Shown piece by piece: positions 1 to 11,718 of a stretch of 64,000 nucleotides of DNA. This DNA comes from Camarhynchus parvulus (taxonomy: Eukaryota; Chordata; Aves; Passeriformes; Thraupidae). The stretch is taken from positions 31,010,001 through 31,074,000 of the forward strand of contig NC_044572.1 in NCBI RefSeq assembly GCF_901933205.1. The letters run 5' to 3'. The notes under the pieces were generated by a model that was given only the letters and a program-made list of their open reading frames with translations, had not been told where the DNA came from and ran no database searches. The position numbers and the translations under genes were made by a program. Position 1 is the stretch's first letter. Every line of letters begins with the position of its first letter.

Positions 1-2849
1 GCCACATTTCCTCTAAAGTATTTGTCTAAGCTATTTCAGAAGCTTAAAAGTGAGCTGAGATTTCTCTTGGTGAAATCCAGGTATGGTTGTCCTCCTTGCT
101 GTTATATACCAACATAAAGGTGTGAGCCCCATGGTGTGAGGGAGTTCTAAGCTAACGTGTGAGCCTGGACTTCCTCCTGCTTTGATTTCCTTTCTGCTTC
201 CAGAGTCCAAGTCAGTATTTCTGCTGTTTCAAAACCACTTCTTATATTTATTCCAAATGGAAGAACTTATCACCCTTCTCTCTTTTACCTCTTCTCTCAA
301 TTTTTTCTTAGGTGGGCACAGGCTCTGAGGAGCTGTGAAACCTTCCTCTGGCCAATCAAACAAATAGGTCTGGTAATTTCAGCTGCGTTTCTAAGTCATA
401 AATTAGGTAAATGTATGTTCTTTTCCATGGACAATTTTGAATTTAGCATGGTCTGTTGACCCAAAAGTTTGGGATTTATTGAATTAGAGAACAGAAATAA
501 TTATCTGTTCTAATTATTTCTGTTCTCTAATAATCAGAACTGCAATGAGAAAAGTCATCCTGTTGGAGCTCAGCACAAAACTTGAGTAAGGCTTTTTCTA
601 CAGTCTCCTTCATATGCAGTTGCACAGATGAACTTATTTAACTTCTTTATAGAACTGGAGCCCAGAAAGTAGGGACTTAATAGTAGAATCAAATATTTCA
701 AATTTTTAGGTGATAAAGAGGAGAAATTATATATTTTACACAGCTAAATATACCTAAGTTACATACTCTTGATGCAAAGACAGTCCCCTAAAGGGTTGTT
801 TCTCCCAAGAATTATATAGTGAGCTGTTAGACTGACTTCAGGAAAAGTTATGAGTACAGTGCTAAACAAGTCTTCTTACCAGGATTTTAAGAAACCTTTA
901 ATATTGGGCTCAGGAGTGAGTGGGATTTTCCATCTGTAGTATTTCTGGGCTGTTTGTTTTGTTTTCATTCTCTTCCTGGATCATGTCTTTAAGTTCTGGG
1001 GAAGTATTTGCAGCAGTTTCAAGGTTCAGACAAAGAGGGGTTTGTGCCTCAAAGGAAAATTCATCTTTTTTGTTATGGAGACAAAAATGTGCATCAGGGT
1101 CCCTAACATTTTGATATTTCATGTTTCTCCTTCCCCATGCCCCTTATTGGGCTGGATTTTGGTAAGTAGCAACAGTAATGACAAAGAGTCCATCAGATTC
1201 TTTATTTGGTTGCTGCATGAATTGGTCATTTTCTCATCTAAAAAAAGCAATAAATCTTCTGTCTTCCCGGGACACCTGAAAATGTCAGTCTTTGTCAATT
1301 ATTATTGTTATCTTATGTATTGTTACCTCATTGTTTTTGAAATCTTACATGCTCTTTTTCATTGATGTTTTATTTGTAGTGGTTACCAACAATGTAAGAT
1401 TTGCAATTAAACAATGCCAAGTGAGTCAGCGCCTTCAGAAGAAAGTGTAGCTTATAGCATGCTTCCTATTTGTGTGATAAGTATTTTTATTAGAATTAGA
1501 TTGCAGATTCCTCCTCTCCCCCATTCTTCTTAACCATTCAGAATAATTATGTGTGAATACAAAACAAAATATTTCTTTCTCTTCCCTCGTAAGACAATTG
1601 TTCATAATGGTAAAAATGGATGATTTGCATGTTTGCATAATGAAATGCAAATGAAGGCAGACTGAGTGGAGGCAGAGCAATGCCTGCAGTGCACAGGGCT
1701 CCACAGGCACAGCAGGGTGGCTGGTGGACTCATCGGGCTAAGTCAGAAAGCCTTGCAAATACCAGTGTACCAATGCAGGAGTCAAACTCCAGCTCTGCTA
1801 CAGTGATTGTGTTTACATTTTAAGGGGCACTTAATAGAGTATAAAAGTGAAAATGCCCACAGATTGGCTCTCCACAATTCATTGTAGGGGACACAGAAAT
1901 TCCTTTCTTTGGCTTTGTGTGTTTCATCAGAATAATTAATGGGCCTGACAATTTAATTCTGTGTAATCATATTCTTATAAGCAACTTTACAACTCCTCAT
2001 TTATCAAATTCTGCAGGAGAAGCAGAAATGTTGCAAAAATAGGCACAAAAGAAAACCTGGGCTCTGCTGGGTGCTGAGGTACCTGAAATTTCAAGGAAAA
2101 AAAAAAAGCATAATACATAAGTATGAAAAGTAGATTATTCCAACTTTAAGGTGAAGATTCTGTGCTGCACATGTGAAAGAGTAGGAAGTAGATTGGACCC
2201 TTCCTGTGGTTCAGATTACTGGTGAACAAAAATCATGAAGAATTACAGGACTTAAGGGACGTAATAGGATGACGTGACTAGTATGACCCCCTAGGAAAGG
2301 TATGTCTCTTTGAAACCACCTTTGCCCTTCCTGATGATGCTTTTCCAGTTGAGAGGCCAAACGCTGACCAAACAAAAACTCTAGAGTTTCTCTAACCATC
2401 ATCCTCATCCAGTTTTCTAAAGTACCCTCAAATAATTACAGTTACTGTTGTACTTTCATAAAAGTGACTTAAGCACTTTGAAGGTTAATTGTTAATTAAA
2501 GACAGTGGGACATGCAGTCTAAACAGGATTGATTAATGATCATTTATTATATCAGGGTTTTAAAAACTCCTTCATATTGTACCAGACTATCCATAAGCAC
2601 AAGTGCTACACCACATTTGGTGCGAGAGTTGTTTTACCATTTGGCACCCTAATGCCATGCATTTCTTTTGAAGGTACAGTACTAAGATTCAAACCCCAAA
2701 ATTTATGAATTATCTATAATTTATTTTAGTTCTTACCAAAATTATCTATGATATTCAGTTATTTCCCAAGGGATCAGGCATTAGACATGCAGAGTTCACA
2801 AAAGAGATCTGTTCTGCTGTTATTTCCAACCTTATCAGGAGATGGAAAG
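1..2849. other. Intergenic, no gene seen
   Basis: AT-rich single-copy-looking sequence. Short open frames on both strands overlap and match no family I know. The one notable structure is the perfect inverted repeat at 483-531. Confidence 0.6.
483..531. repeat. Perfect 21-bp inverted repeat with 7-nt loop
   Basis: Arms 483-503 and 511-531 are exact reverse complements. The left arm starts ATTAGAGAACAG and the spacer is TCTGTTC. Pairing fails on the next base both outside and inside. No transposon ends or target duplication are visible. Confidence 0.95.
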
Positions 2850-3105
2850 TCATAGAATCACAGAGTACCCTGAGCTGGAAGGAACCCATGAGGATCACCA
2901 AGCCCAACTCTTAGCCCTGCACAGGACATCCCAAGAGTCACACCATGTGTCTGAGAGCATTGCACAAACGCTTAAACTCTGTCAGGCTCGGTGCTGCAAC
3001 CACTTCCCTGGGAAGCCCACTCCAGTGCTCAACCACACTCTGGGTAAAGAACCTTTTCCTAATGTCTAACCTAAATCTCCCCTGACAAAGCCTCAGACTG
3101 CTCCC
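2850..3105 (-). mobile_element. CR1 LINE 3' fragment
   Basis: Read on the plus strand, it opens with TCATAGAATCACAGAG (the reverse complement of the CR1 tail) and passes through GAGCTGGAAGGAACCC and CACTTCCCTGGGAAGCCC. It then reaches TAATGTCTAACCTAAATCTC, the classic antisense of the avian CR1 3' region. It is a 5'-truncated copy, and the distal boundary is approximate. The open frame across it is not a gene. Confidence 0.92.
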
Positions 3106-4421
3106 AAGTCCACTCATTTCAACTCAGATCTGGTGTCTCTGCCAGTTGTTAGCAGCAACTCTCAAGTAAAGTGGCAGATTCTATGGCATTTCAGATTTGA
3201 GGAAGATGTCACAAAGTTTCTGAAAACATTGTTTGGAGTGACAGCCCTATGAGATCCTGGGGCAGCCTATTGTGACTCACTACTGTTTGTAAGTGTTGGG
3301 TTTTTGGGGGCTTTGTTTTTTCTTTTTTTTTTTTGTTTTGTTTTGTTTATTAGTGTAGTTCTGTTTCCAAAGAAGCATAACACTAGTTTCATGCTTCCAG
3401 GATATTAAATCATACCAAGGAGTCTTTGTCTTGCCTTTTATGTCTTTTTTTATTCATTTTTGTCCTTACTAACCAGGAGTGCAAATATTTCAGCAGCCCA
3501 GAGGTTCTTATTTGAGATTTATTTTAACCAAAAGTAATAAATGCTATTTTGTAATAAAATCATGCTAAATACAGATTATACCCTTACTCTGCATTCTTTC
3601 CATACAAAATTTTTATTCTTTTGTGATTTTCATTCTCTGCCAGAACATTGGCTACACATTATAGAGGGTGTGCTTATCCAAGCTGTGCATGTTGATGCAC
3701 ACTGACATTCTAAGACCCAGTTTATCCACTTGGTGGATGTTAATGCATACCTGGACTTCACCCAGGGATGAGCTAAGCAGCCCCTTTTCTGAAGAAACCT
3801 GACAAAGAATTTACTGCTTCTTGAGGTTCCATTCCTCTCTATTCTATGTCAGTACCAGAACTCTCAGGTTTGTATGGACTCCAGTGATTTTGTGCTCGTT
3901 TCTGTCTAATCCTCTCCTTATTTCAGATCCATATTTCACTGCACAAGTTATTTAGTTTTGTAGGGACAGTGCTCAAGCTGACGTATTCTTGCACTAGGCC
4001 TGTATGTGTGGATTTGCTGTAGAAAGATTTACTATTGGAATTTGAGGACACAAGGCAGGTACAGGATGGTTTCCAGGAACCAGCACATCACACTGGATCA
4101 AATTTCAAAAGCTGAAAAGCATGACTTCTAGGACAAAAGCTCTTATTCAGAGGCAGGTGTATATAACTTCCAGAATCTGAGACATCTTTGAGATGACAAT
4201 CCGTCAGCATCTGGCTGTCTTTTTCCTTTCTCAAAATAAATACAGGATACCTGCTCTATCAGTGGCTGTAACAAATGTCAGAGCTCTAAGCACACTGGGT
4301 TTGGCTGCCCGGACTTAGCATGCACAGAGGTAAAGGTGCCAGTGTCAAGCCTTGAACACTTGGAGAACACTCTGCAAGAAGCCTTGTGAGAGATTTTTCT
4401 CCCTGTTTTCATGCCCCAATC
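3106..4421. other. Intergenic, no gene seen
   Basis: Contains a T/G-rich low-complexity run near 3300-3350. Nothing else is recognisable. Confidence 0.55.
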
Positions 4422-4811
4422 TGTGACAGTATTCACAGGGGTTTTCAGGTGAGGAAAGAGACGAGAATGTTGATTCCATGTTCAGAAGGCTTGATTTATT
4501 ATTTTATTATATATATTACATTAAAACTATACTAAAAAGAATAGAAGGAAAAGTTTCATCTCAGAAGGCTAGCTAAGCTAAGAATAGAAAGGAATGAATA
4601 ACAAAGGTTTGTGTCTCGGACAGAGAGTCCAAGCTAACCAGGCTGTGATTGGCCTTTAGTTATAAACATCCAACATGAGCCAATCACAGATCCACCTGTT
4701 GCATTCCACAGCAGCAGATAACCATTGTTTACATTTTGTTCCTGAAGCCGCTCAGCTTCTCAGGAAGAAAAATCCTAAGAAAGGATTTTTAATGAAAAGA
4801 TGTCTGCGACA
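4422..4811 (-). mobile_element. Solo LTR, avian endogenous retrovirus (family A, copy 1)
   Basis: This 390-bp element is bounded by TGTGACAG and CTGCGACA on the plus strand (TG...CA ends). It aligns along its whole length with 28487-28868 and, inverted, with 63049-63430. Shared landmarks are CAGAAGGCTTGATTTATTAT, GGCTAGCT, a CCAATCAC box, CCACCTGTTGCATTCCACAG and a U3-end hairpin around AAATCCTAAGAAAGGATTT. The minus-strand AATAAA lies in the TTTATTATTTTATTA segment. Flanks CCAATC and CAAGTC agree at 4 of 6 bases, a possible decayed target duplication. No internal retroviral sequence accompanies it. Confidence 0.88.
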
Positions 4812-4899
4812 CAAGTCCACTTTGTTCTGGGGCTGCTCTTGAGCTATGGTGAAGCCTTCTTGTGGATATTCTTTTACCTCCCTTACTCTGATCCTCTTT

Positions 4900-5302
4900 T
4901 GTGGTTTAACCTCAGCTGGCAGCTAAACACTATGCAGCTTCCTGCTCTCTTCCCCTCCAATGGGATGGGGAAGAAAATCAGAAGAATAAAAGTAAGAACA
5001 CTAGTGGACTGAAATAAAGGCAGTTTAATAGGCAAAGCAAAGCAAGGAATTATTCACTTCTCATGGGGAGGCAGGTCCTCTGCCAATCCTGGGGAAGCAG
5101 CTGTCTGTCTCACATATGGCTACTTGGGAAAATAAGGTCTACTATTACAAATCTTCCCCCTATCTTCTTCTTCCCCCAGATTTATTTGAAGAGCATAACA
5201 CCATCCAGCATTTTCCAAACAATCTTTTGGTCAGTTGGGGTCAGCTGTCCCAGCTGTGTCCTAATAACTAAGGTGTCCTAAGACCCAGTCAAATCCAGCA
5301 CA
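4900..5302 (-). mobile_element. Internally deleted ERVL-type avian LTR
   Basis: On the plus strand it starts TGTGGTTTAACC and ends AAATCCAGCACA, the reverse complement of the ends of a widespread avian ERVL-like LTR. Between them are other diagnostic pieces: GATGGGGAAGAAAATCAGAA, GGCAGTTTAATAGG (poly(A) region), TACTTGGGAAAATAAG and CAGTTGGGGTCAGCTGTCCC. The sequence from about 5270 to the end is much shorter than the intact U3 as I remember it, so part of U3 is deleted. I see no convincing target duplication. It lies 88 bp from copy 1 of family A, in the same orientation. The family name is from memory. Confidence 0.78.
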
Positions 5303-6007
5303 ATCCCATGATTCACTGATGACTTTCTGGCTTGTACTCACACCTGCCTCATCCCTGTGAACTAGATGCAACTGGACCATTGAATGATCTTGCAGCCAAA
5401 ACTTGCTCTCTATGCTCAGATACTGTGGGCTTGCTCTTCAATCCCTGCTCTGTCTGCTTATGAAGCAGTATCTGCCCTTGCTGCTCCTTGGTTATTAGAA
5501 AGAAAAACTGCCCACATGTACCCAGAGGGGACACCTGGATTTTGAAAGTTCATAATCTATTAGCCTTTGTTGCCTTTAGTCACTGTCAGTCAACTCCAAT
5601 GAGTGACAGAGACCTGTAAGATCAGGATTTCCCATTCATGTAACTGAGGGTTTCCTGTAGCATGAAGCATATGGGAATCTATACCATTTCTGTAAAGAAC
5701 CAGGCTGTCTGGAAGTCATACAGGTGCTATTAATGAGTAGCATGAAAAGATAGATCAGTAAAATGGCATCATCTGCCCTCTCCATGACAAATCCAACAGC
5801 AGATTTTGTAACTCCAGGCTGGTTCTATAGTGGTAAGGGATCCAAGCTTCATGCTGGCACTGTTCCTGCCCTGGAGAGTGAAACTGGGGGATTGTGGGGT
5901 GAGCTCACACTATAGCACAAATACCAGTTTCTCCCCAGGACCGCTAATACAGATTTTTTTTTTTAATCTTGAAGCTCATTCTTTCTTGCTAAAGATCCCA
6001 TGTTGGG
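5303..6007. other. Intergenic, no gene seen
   Basis: No feature could be assigned here. Confidence 0.5.
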
Positions 6008-6067
6008 CAGGTTGGTACTGGATGACCCGGAAGGTCCCTTCCAACCCACACATTCTATGATTCCATA
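6008..6067 (+). mobile_element. CR1 LINE 3' tail fragment
   Basis: A short CR1 end: TTGGTACTGGATGACC, then AAGGTCCCTTCCAACCCA, then ATTCTATGATTCC. Only about 60 bp is recognisable. The orientation is set by the terminal ATTCTATGATTC repeat. Confidence 0.85.
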
Positions 6068-6515
6068 ACTAGATTCAGTGACCACTATCCAAACTGGAAG
6101 AGACTAATTCATGCTATAAAGTCCTAGGGAGAGGACTGTGGTGGAAAACTCTGAGGTTTTAAAATTCAGTTTATTATTGCCTACATGTTAAAACTGTGTA
6201 GCTTCTAATTGTCATTCCTTATGCATAAGGAAAGTTGTTACTTCCACAATCCTCACACAAGAACACTCACACACAGACACTCTGCCACCCTGCCCCAATT
6301 CTTCAAGGAAATTTACAATTAAAATTGTGCCTGTGAAGAGTTGGACTAGGAAGAAATAGAATAAATGTATTGTGTAGAGGTCCCTGTTGCAGGCTTTAAA
6401 AATCTACTATTTAGGATTATAATCAATTTAACTTTCTGGAGGAGGGGGTTGGTTCCATTAACAAAGAAAATAAAAAAGTTATCAGGATTAAATTTAGTTG
6501 TTGGGGTGTTGTGGC

Positions 6516-6586
<71 letters not shown>
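6516..6586. repeat. (ATCT)n microsatellite
   Basis: About 71 bp of uninterrupted ATCT units (nearly 18 copies). Pure arrays of this length are usually polymorphic. The open frame through it encodes an artefactual Leu-Ser-Ile-Tyr repeat. Confidence 0.98.
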
Positions 6587-9500
6587 ACAAGTCTATTCAT
6601 CCCACAACATAAATACAATTCCCAAATAATTTTTGTCCTTCCTAGACTGTGTAGATATAATGAAATGCTTTCTGCCATCATCAGAACCTGTTGCTTCTTT
6701 TATAGCAGGACCAGTACCTTGTAAAATGGAACATTTCTTGGAAAATGTTGCAACCTGTTATGGTTCGGAGGAATTGCTGTGTAAAGTTGTTTTGGTTTTG
6801 TTTTTGTGATGTCAGCAAGTTAGAGAGCAATGGCTTAGAGGATGAGGATTGGGAAAACATGTTGTGGGAGCAGCTGGCACCAAAAAAGGCACAATCAGTG
6901 AAGTAGGGAGTTAATATCACAGCTGATTGTATCAAGAGCTGATGATACACCTCAGTTCATCACATATTGCTGAAGTTCTGTAAGTCCACTGAAATAGTTG
7001 AGCAGTAGTAGCATTGACCTAGGTCAGAAAATACTATTTCTTGTTCTGCTTGCACATATGTTAAATTTAATTCAAAACATTAAAACATTTTTTTAAAGAC
7101 TAGCAAAGACTTTGTGGAAGACTCATAATGGGTTTAACTAGTTAACTATGAAAACACATTTAATCAAAGTGCTATCTCAGGTAGACAAGAACTGCAGCCA
7201 GCAGGAGGACACAATGGGTTCAGTTTCCATGGAAATTTGCTCAAAGGAAAAGAAAAGGTAAGCACTTCAGCTATAGATAAGTTAGTAAAATATTCTTTAA
7301 AACACTGTGAAGTCAACTAGTCTGCTATAAAAAAAATCAATGAAATGCAATAGAAATTTTATAACTCTATACCTGTAAAAATAAACAGCATGAATTTCTA
7401 GAGACAAAAGGAGCAAGGGAAGTGTTCAAAACTGTACCTGTTAATAAGTTTGCTTAGTAACAGGCACAGTCTGCTGAGTGAACCAAAGCTGTCCTTCCAA
7501 AGTCCTATTTTTAGAATGATCACTGCATTCTGCAAGCTCATCTATGACTTCACTGGTTAAATCAAAACACTACCTGGCCTGAAAAGAGTCAGAAATGATG
7601 AGGATTTTTATGACTACATCTACTAATATAATGAGGGGTTTATGATGTTTTATACTGATCATCATTTTATACTGGTGATATTTGGGTTTCTTTAAAAAAT
7701 TCAGGAGTCCTTAGTTTGAGAGTAGAAACAAGTGATTTTTTAATAAAGGACACAATTGTTGCTTAAATATATTAGAAAAAGGGGGAGGTTATTATTTTAT
7801 TGTAATCAGCACTATATGTATGCTTGGATACAATATTCAGTAATGTGTATTTGTATCAGTATTCAGACTGTTTATTTGGGCTTTTTTGTTGTCTGTCTGG
7901 AGTCTGAAATACCCTAAGGGAGTCAGAATGAAGTCTTACAAACAAGGCTTGTATCAACTCAGCTATTGGTCAGCGTCATTAAGAAATATAAATATCTTCT
8001 TAGTAAATTAAACAGCATTAATCCAAAGGCAAATGCTAAATTCCATAAGCAAAAGCTCTAAGAGGGGATTATTAAAGCTCAGCTTAATTTCAGTGAATCA
8101 CAATCCTTCTGAAGTCACCTCTGCTGCCTGCTGGCTGTACATTAAATTGCACGTAAAATCAGCCAGTGTCTTTTGAGACATTGACATATTTTAGAGGTAA
8201 ATTCTTCTTAATTAATATCTTGTTGAATGAAGGACTTATCATGAAATTTTGACCCTTCACTCAAGCCTTTGTGAAGCAAACAGGTAATTCCTGGTGACCT
8301 TAAGTCCATGGTACAAGCAGTACTGGTATAAGCCTTCATTATTTCTTTCATTACTGAAGCAAAGCAATCATTCGTGCTCTATTTTCATTTCCTGAAATCT
8401 ACTGATTTCCAGAAAGGCTCAGATGTGATAAAAATCACAATTGCAGCTGTAAATGTTAGCTTTTAATACTTTGTCCACTAGAGGTTTGTTTTCCTCTCAT
8501 TTTCAGTCATATAAATGGTGAGTCTTTCATATGGGGCAATGCTAACATAAATCCATAACAAGTAATTAGATCTATAATATTCTTGCAGAGATTTTGCCAT
8601 TTAAGTTAGCTACACTGGAAGGTAGCAAACAAGTTCCTGAGATTTATATAGTAATTATCTTTTGCTTTTAGGGTCTGATCCAGACTCCACTGAAGTTAAT
8701 GCATGTTTTATCATGCCAATAGCAATTGGCTTAATGCTTTAGGAGTGAACTTATTAAAAAATAATAATAATAATAGTAATAAAAAATTAAAGCATCATCT
8801 TGTTTTTGTATTAAAGTAGCATCATATTAAGGAGATAATTAGGCTTGATGAAACATTATGATTTTGGCAGTCAAATGCAAGAACCATTTCAGAATAAGAA
8901 TTCTATTTTAAAGAGAAACAAGATCATTGTTAGTCAAAGTAAAATAGTGCTAGATCAAAAGGAAGAGTTGACAATTTGTCTGACTTTATTGTTTTTTACC
9001 TTTTGGAAAGCACTGGGACTTGTGCTAAAACAGATCTCTCTCTACCTGAAAAACACTTTGATGCAAACATTTAGAGTCTCACTTTGTGACTGAATCTTTC
9101 TTTTTAGTCTTACAGCAATTACAATATTAAGTAGATATAATAATGAATATCACATTGTTAGCATGTGTACCACATAGCAGCCTTGTGAATCTGTGAAAGC
9201 ATGGAGCATCCCTCATACAATGACAAAAAAAGCATTTTATTTAATATATTTCCTAATGCTGAAATAAACTGCTGTGCAATTGCCTGGCATTTGGCAAGCA
9301 AGAGGCACAGTTCCTACAATGCTGAGGATATCTTAGCTATGATGCTACTATTTTAGATCATCCAGAATGTGTGTGTCATAGTTATTCCTGAAATACTTCC
9401 TCTGAAGAGCTAAACTGCTATTTTAATTACCTAATGCAAATTCCCCCCCAATCAAAAACAAGAACAAACTAACCTCTCAGATGCAGATAATGAGAACAAA

Positions 9501-9625
9501 TCAATAATACCATTGTAAAACAGTACCAGCTTCGGGAGACAGATGCACAAGTAAATAGGTCCATTTGTTTTGAAATCCTTCCTGAACATCATGACTCATC
9601 TTCTGGTTCTATTTTGGGCTCTGTC

Positions 9626-9629
9626 GTGT

Positions 9630-9664
<35 letters not shown>
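9626..9664. repeat. (GT)n microsatellite
   Basis: About 39 bp of GT dinucleotides with one interruption (TGTATG). Confidence 0.97.
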
Positions 9665-9665
<1 letters not shown>

Positions 9666-11375
9666 CTGAGGTCACACAAGCCAGTAATCCAAGCAACAGA
9701 AGCAGTGTGTGTTGTCAAAAACAATAGTTTATTACGTGGATTTGCTGTATAGAAATGTCTTTTCATGCTTTGCCTGTTCATAAAAGGATATGAGCAATAA
9801 TCTACCTTGTCTGCAATGACTTAAATCTTCTTACTCGGAATTGGAACTACCTTCAAATTCCTTCTCTAGGTTACATCAAATCTAACCCTTTATTTTCAGG
9901 GAAATCAGGTAAAACCAGTTAAGAGGTTTTTTGATTTCATCTGGAAAGCAGTGTGGGAGTGGTCAGAGAAATAATATATATTTAAAATAGAAATAGATTT
10001 CTAGGTTTAGATAGTAGCTTTTGCTGTAATAATGCCCTCAGGAGACTAGAAGTGTCACTTTTAATGCATTCATCCATAATTAAGAAAAGTCAGTATGTAT
10101 GCAGTAAATTAAAAACATGACCATGAGTGCTTTTTTAGGTTGGGGTGTTAAATTTGAGGGCTGCAAAGAGCGCAGAACAGTAATGTTCAGTGGTTGGGAC
10201 ATCTGCACGGAGATGTCAGGCTGGGGCTCCTTCAGGGCACATGATGAGTCATCTGTGGCTGGCAGAGAGTGCTGCTCAGCAGGGTGAGCAAATCCCCCTG
10301 GCCAGAGCCCCTCCCGCCCGGAGAGAGCAGATCTGCTGGCAAAGGAGGGAGAGGAGACACCCACCATTCACATAGAAAATGCTGTGCTTTCTCCCATTTT
10401 TAAGATTTACATTTGCCCTTTTGAGAGCTGGGAATATTGGTGGATTTTAATACAAATCTCTGGATGAAATGATGACAGGCTCTTAAAGTCAGTGAGAAGA
10501 ATAAAGATCCACTAGTTCCAACAGGGTACTGTCACTCTGCACTCACCGCTTCAAAGCAATCCTTGGTTTTAGATTTGACAGTTTTGGAATTCCAGGGACA
10601 GTATTGTGTTACAAACACGAAGAAAATAAAGCCTGTGAGCCATACTATGCAGCAAAAATTCTGGGCAGTATATGTCTGCCTCAGATCCTAATTTTCAAAG
10701 ACTTGGTTGGCAGTTTAGGGGTTTTGCTGCCCCCGATTACCTATTTAATTTTTGAATTTTTATTTTATTATTTTTCCAGAGAACTCCAAGGCCTTTCACA
10801 GTACGGAGAGTTACTACATTTTCTAGCTTAATTAGGATGGGGATGGGTGTTTTTTAAAACATTAAGATTTCTAGATCCCTTAGGGGGCTTCAGCAGACTC
10901 TGACAAAAATCATCTCTAGATTTAATTCTTTTTACCAGGGTCCAGGAAATAATGTCCAGTAAAAAGAAAGTCATCTTATGGCTAGAAACAACAGGCCCAG
11001 CACTCCATCTGCATTCTGGCCTGTTAGGCTCTCTCACCATTTCATCCAGAACTTGCTGTAATGGGCATCCTGATGCTGCCAGAGCAAAGCTTTGAAAAAA
11101 CAGAAATTATGGGCAATCAACAGTAAAATAACCAGTACCAGCTTTATGAAGAGTTTTGAACACAAGGGCATCTGGACACCTTGGAGTCTGCAGATAATGT
11201 ACACATAAAGGTATTTTTCAAACTATAGCATAAAGTTCCATGGGTTTCTTTTTCTCTTACTACATATAACCAGTATCCTTTATGGTGGATGGCTTTAAAA
11301 CCCTGCAAGACCTTTTCAGACTAACTAATAAAGCAAGTGAAGAAACAGTAGTTATATTTTTCTGATCAATGGTCC

Positions 11376-11718
11376 TGATGCCTTATGAGGCTATCTAGAA
11401 CAGGGTTAAAGGAACAAAGTATATATTTTTTAAAAAGGCCTTCAAAGGATACACCTTGGGCGGTACAAGAGCCCAGCCATGGCTACACCCAAGATGGATG
11501 ATGGGTCACGAGTTTTAACACTTTTATAAGTTTTGGTGTATTTACATACTGGGGTTAATTGTCCAATTACAGCTTCAGGTTATGAAGTCCCATCCTCCCA
11601 GATTGCTCTCCTCAGTTTGCTGTTTTTGTACTTTCTGGGATGATGTTCTTGGTTCTCAGTCTAGAAAAGGATTGTTTTGTCTAACTAAACTGTGAAGAGA
11701 ACTTGCCAGCACTTTACA
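11376..11718 (-). mobile_element. Probable endogenous retrovirus LTR (second type)
   Basis: On the minus strand it reads TGTAAAGTGCTGG... and later has a TATA-like TTATAAAAGTGT about 190 bp in, followed by CATCTTGGGTGTAGCC and an A/T-rich AAAAAATATATACTT, a decayed poly(A)-signal region. It ends near CATAAGGCATCA. The plus-strand stretch GGGGTTAATTGTCCAATTAC and the surrounding GGTTATGAAGTCCCATCCTC resemble a passerine LTR I recall. TG and CA ends are plausible, but no target duplication is seen, so the boundaries are approximate. Confidence 0.6.

Larger units (their letters stand above)
6068..11375. other. Intergenic with microsatellites, no gene seen
   Basis: About 5.3 kb of AT-rich sequence with two microsatellites (6516-6586 and 9626-9664), an AAT-rich run at 8754-8783, and a possible ancient palindromic repeat near 8673-8740. 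Open frames crossing the microsatellites are artefacts of the repeats. Confidence 0.6.

Noticed and set aside
2842..3069. 75-codon plus-strand open frame
   Set aside because: Lies inside a CR1 fragment and reads the antisense strand of its 3' region.
6365..6724. 119-codon open frame with a Leu-Ser-Ile-Tyr repeat
   Set aside because: The repeat comes from the ATCT microsatellite; the flanks resemble no protein.
10080..10375. Opposed open frames in a GC-richer stretch
   Set aside because: No domain, no repeat family I can name and no splice structure.
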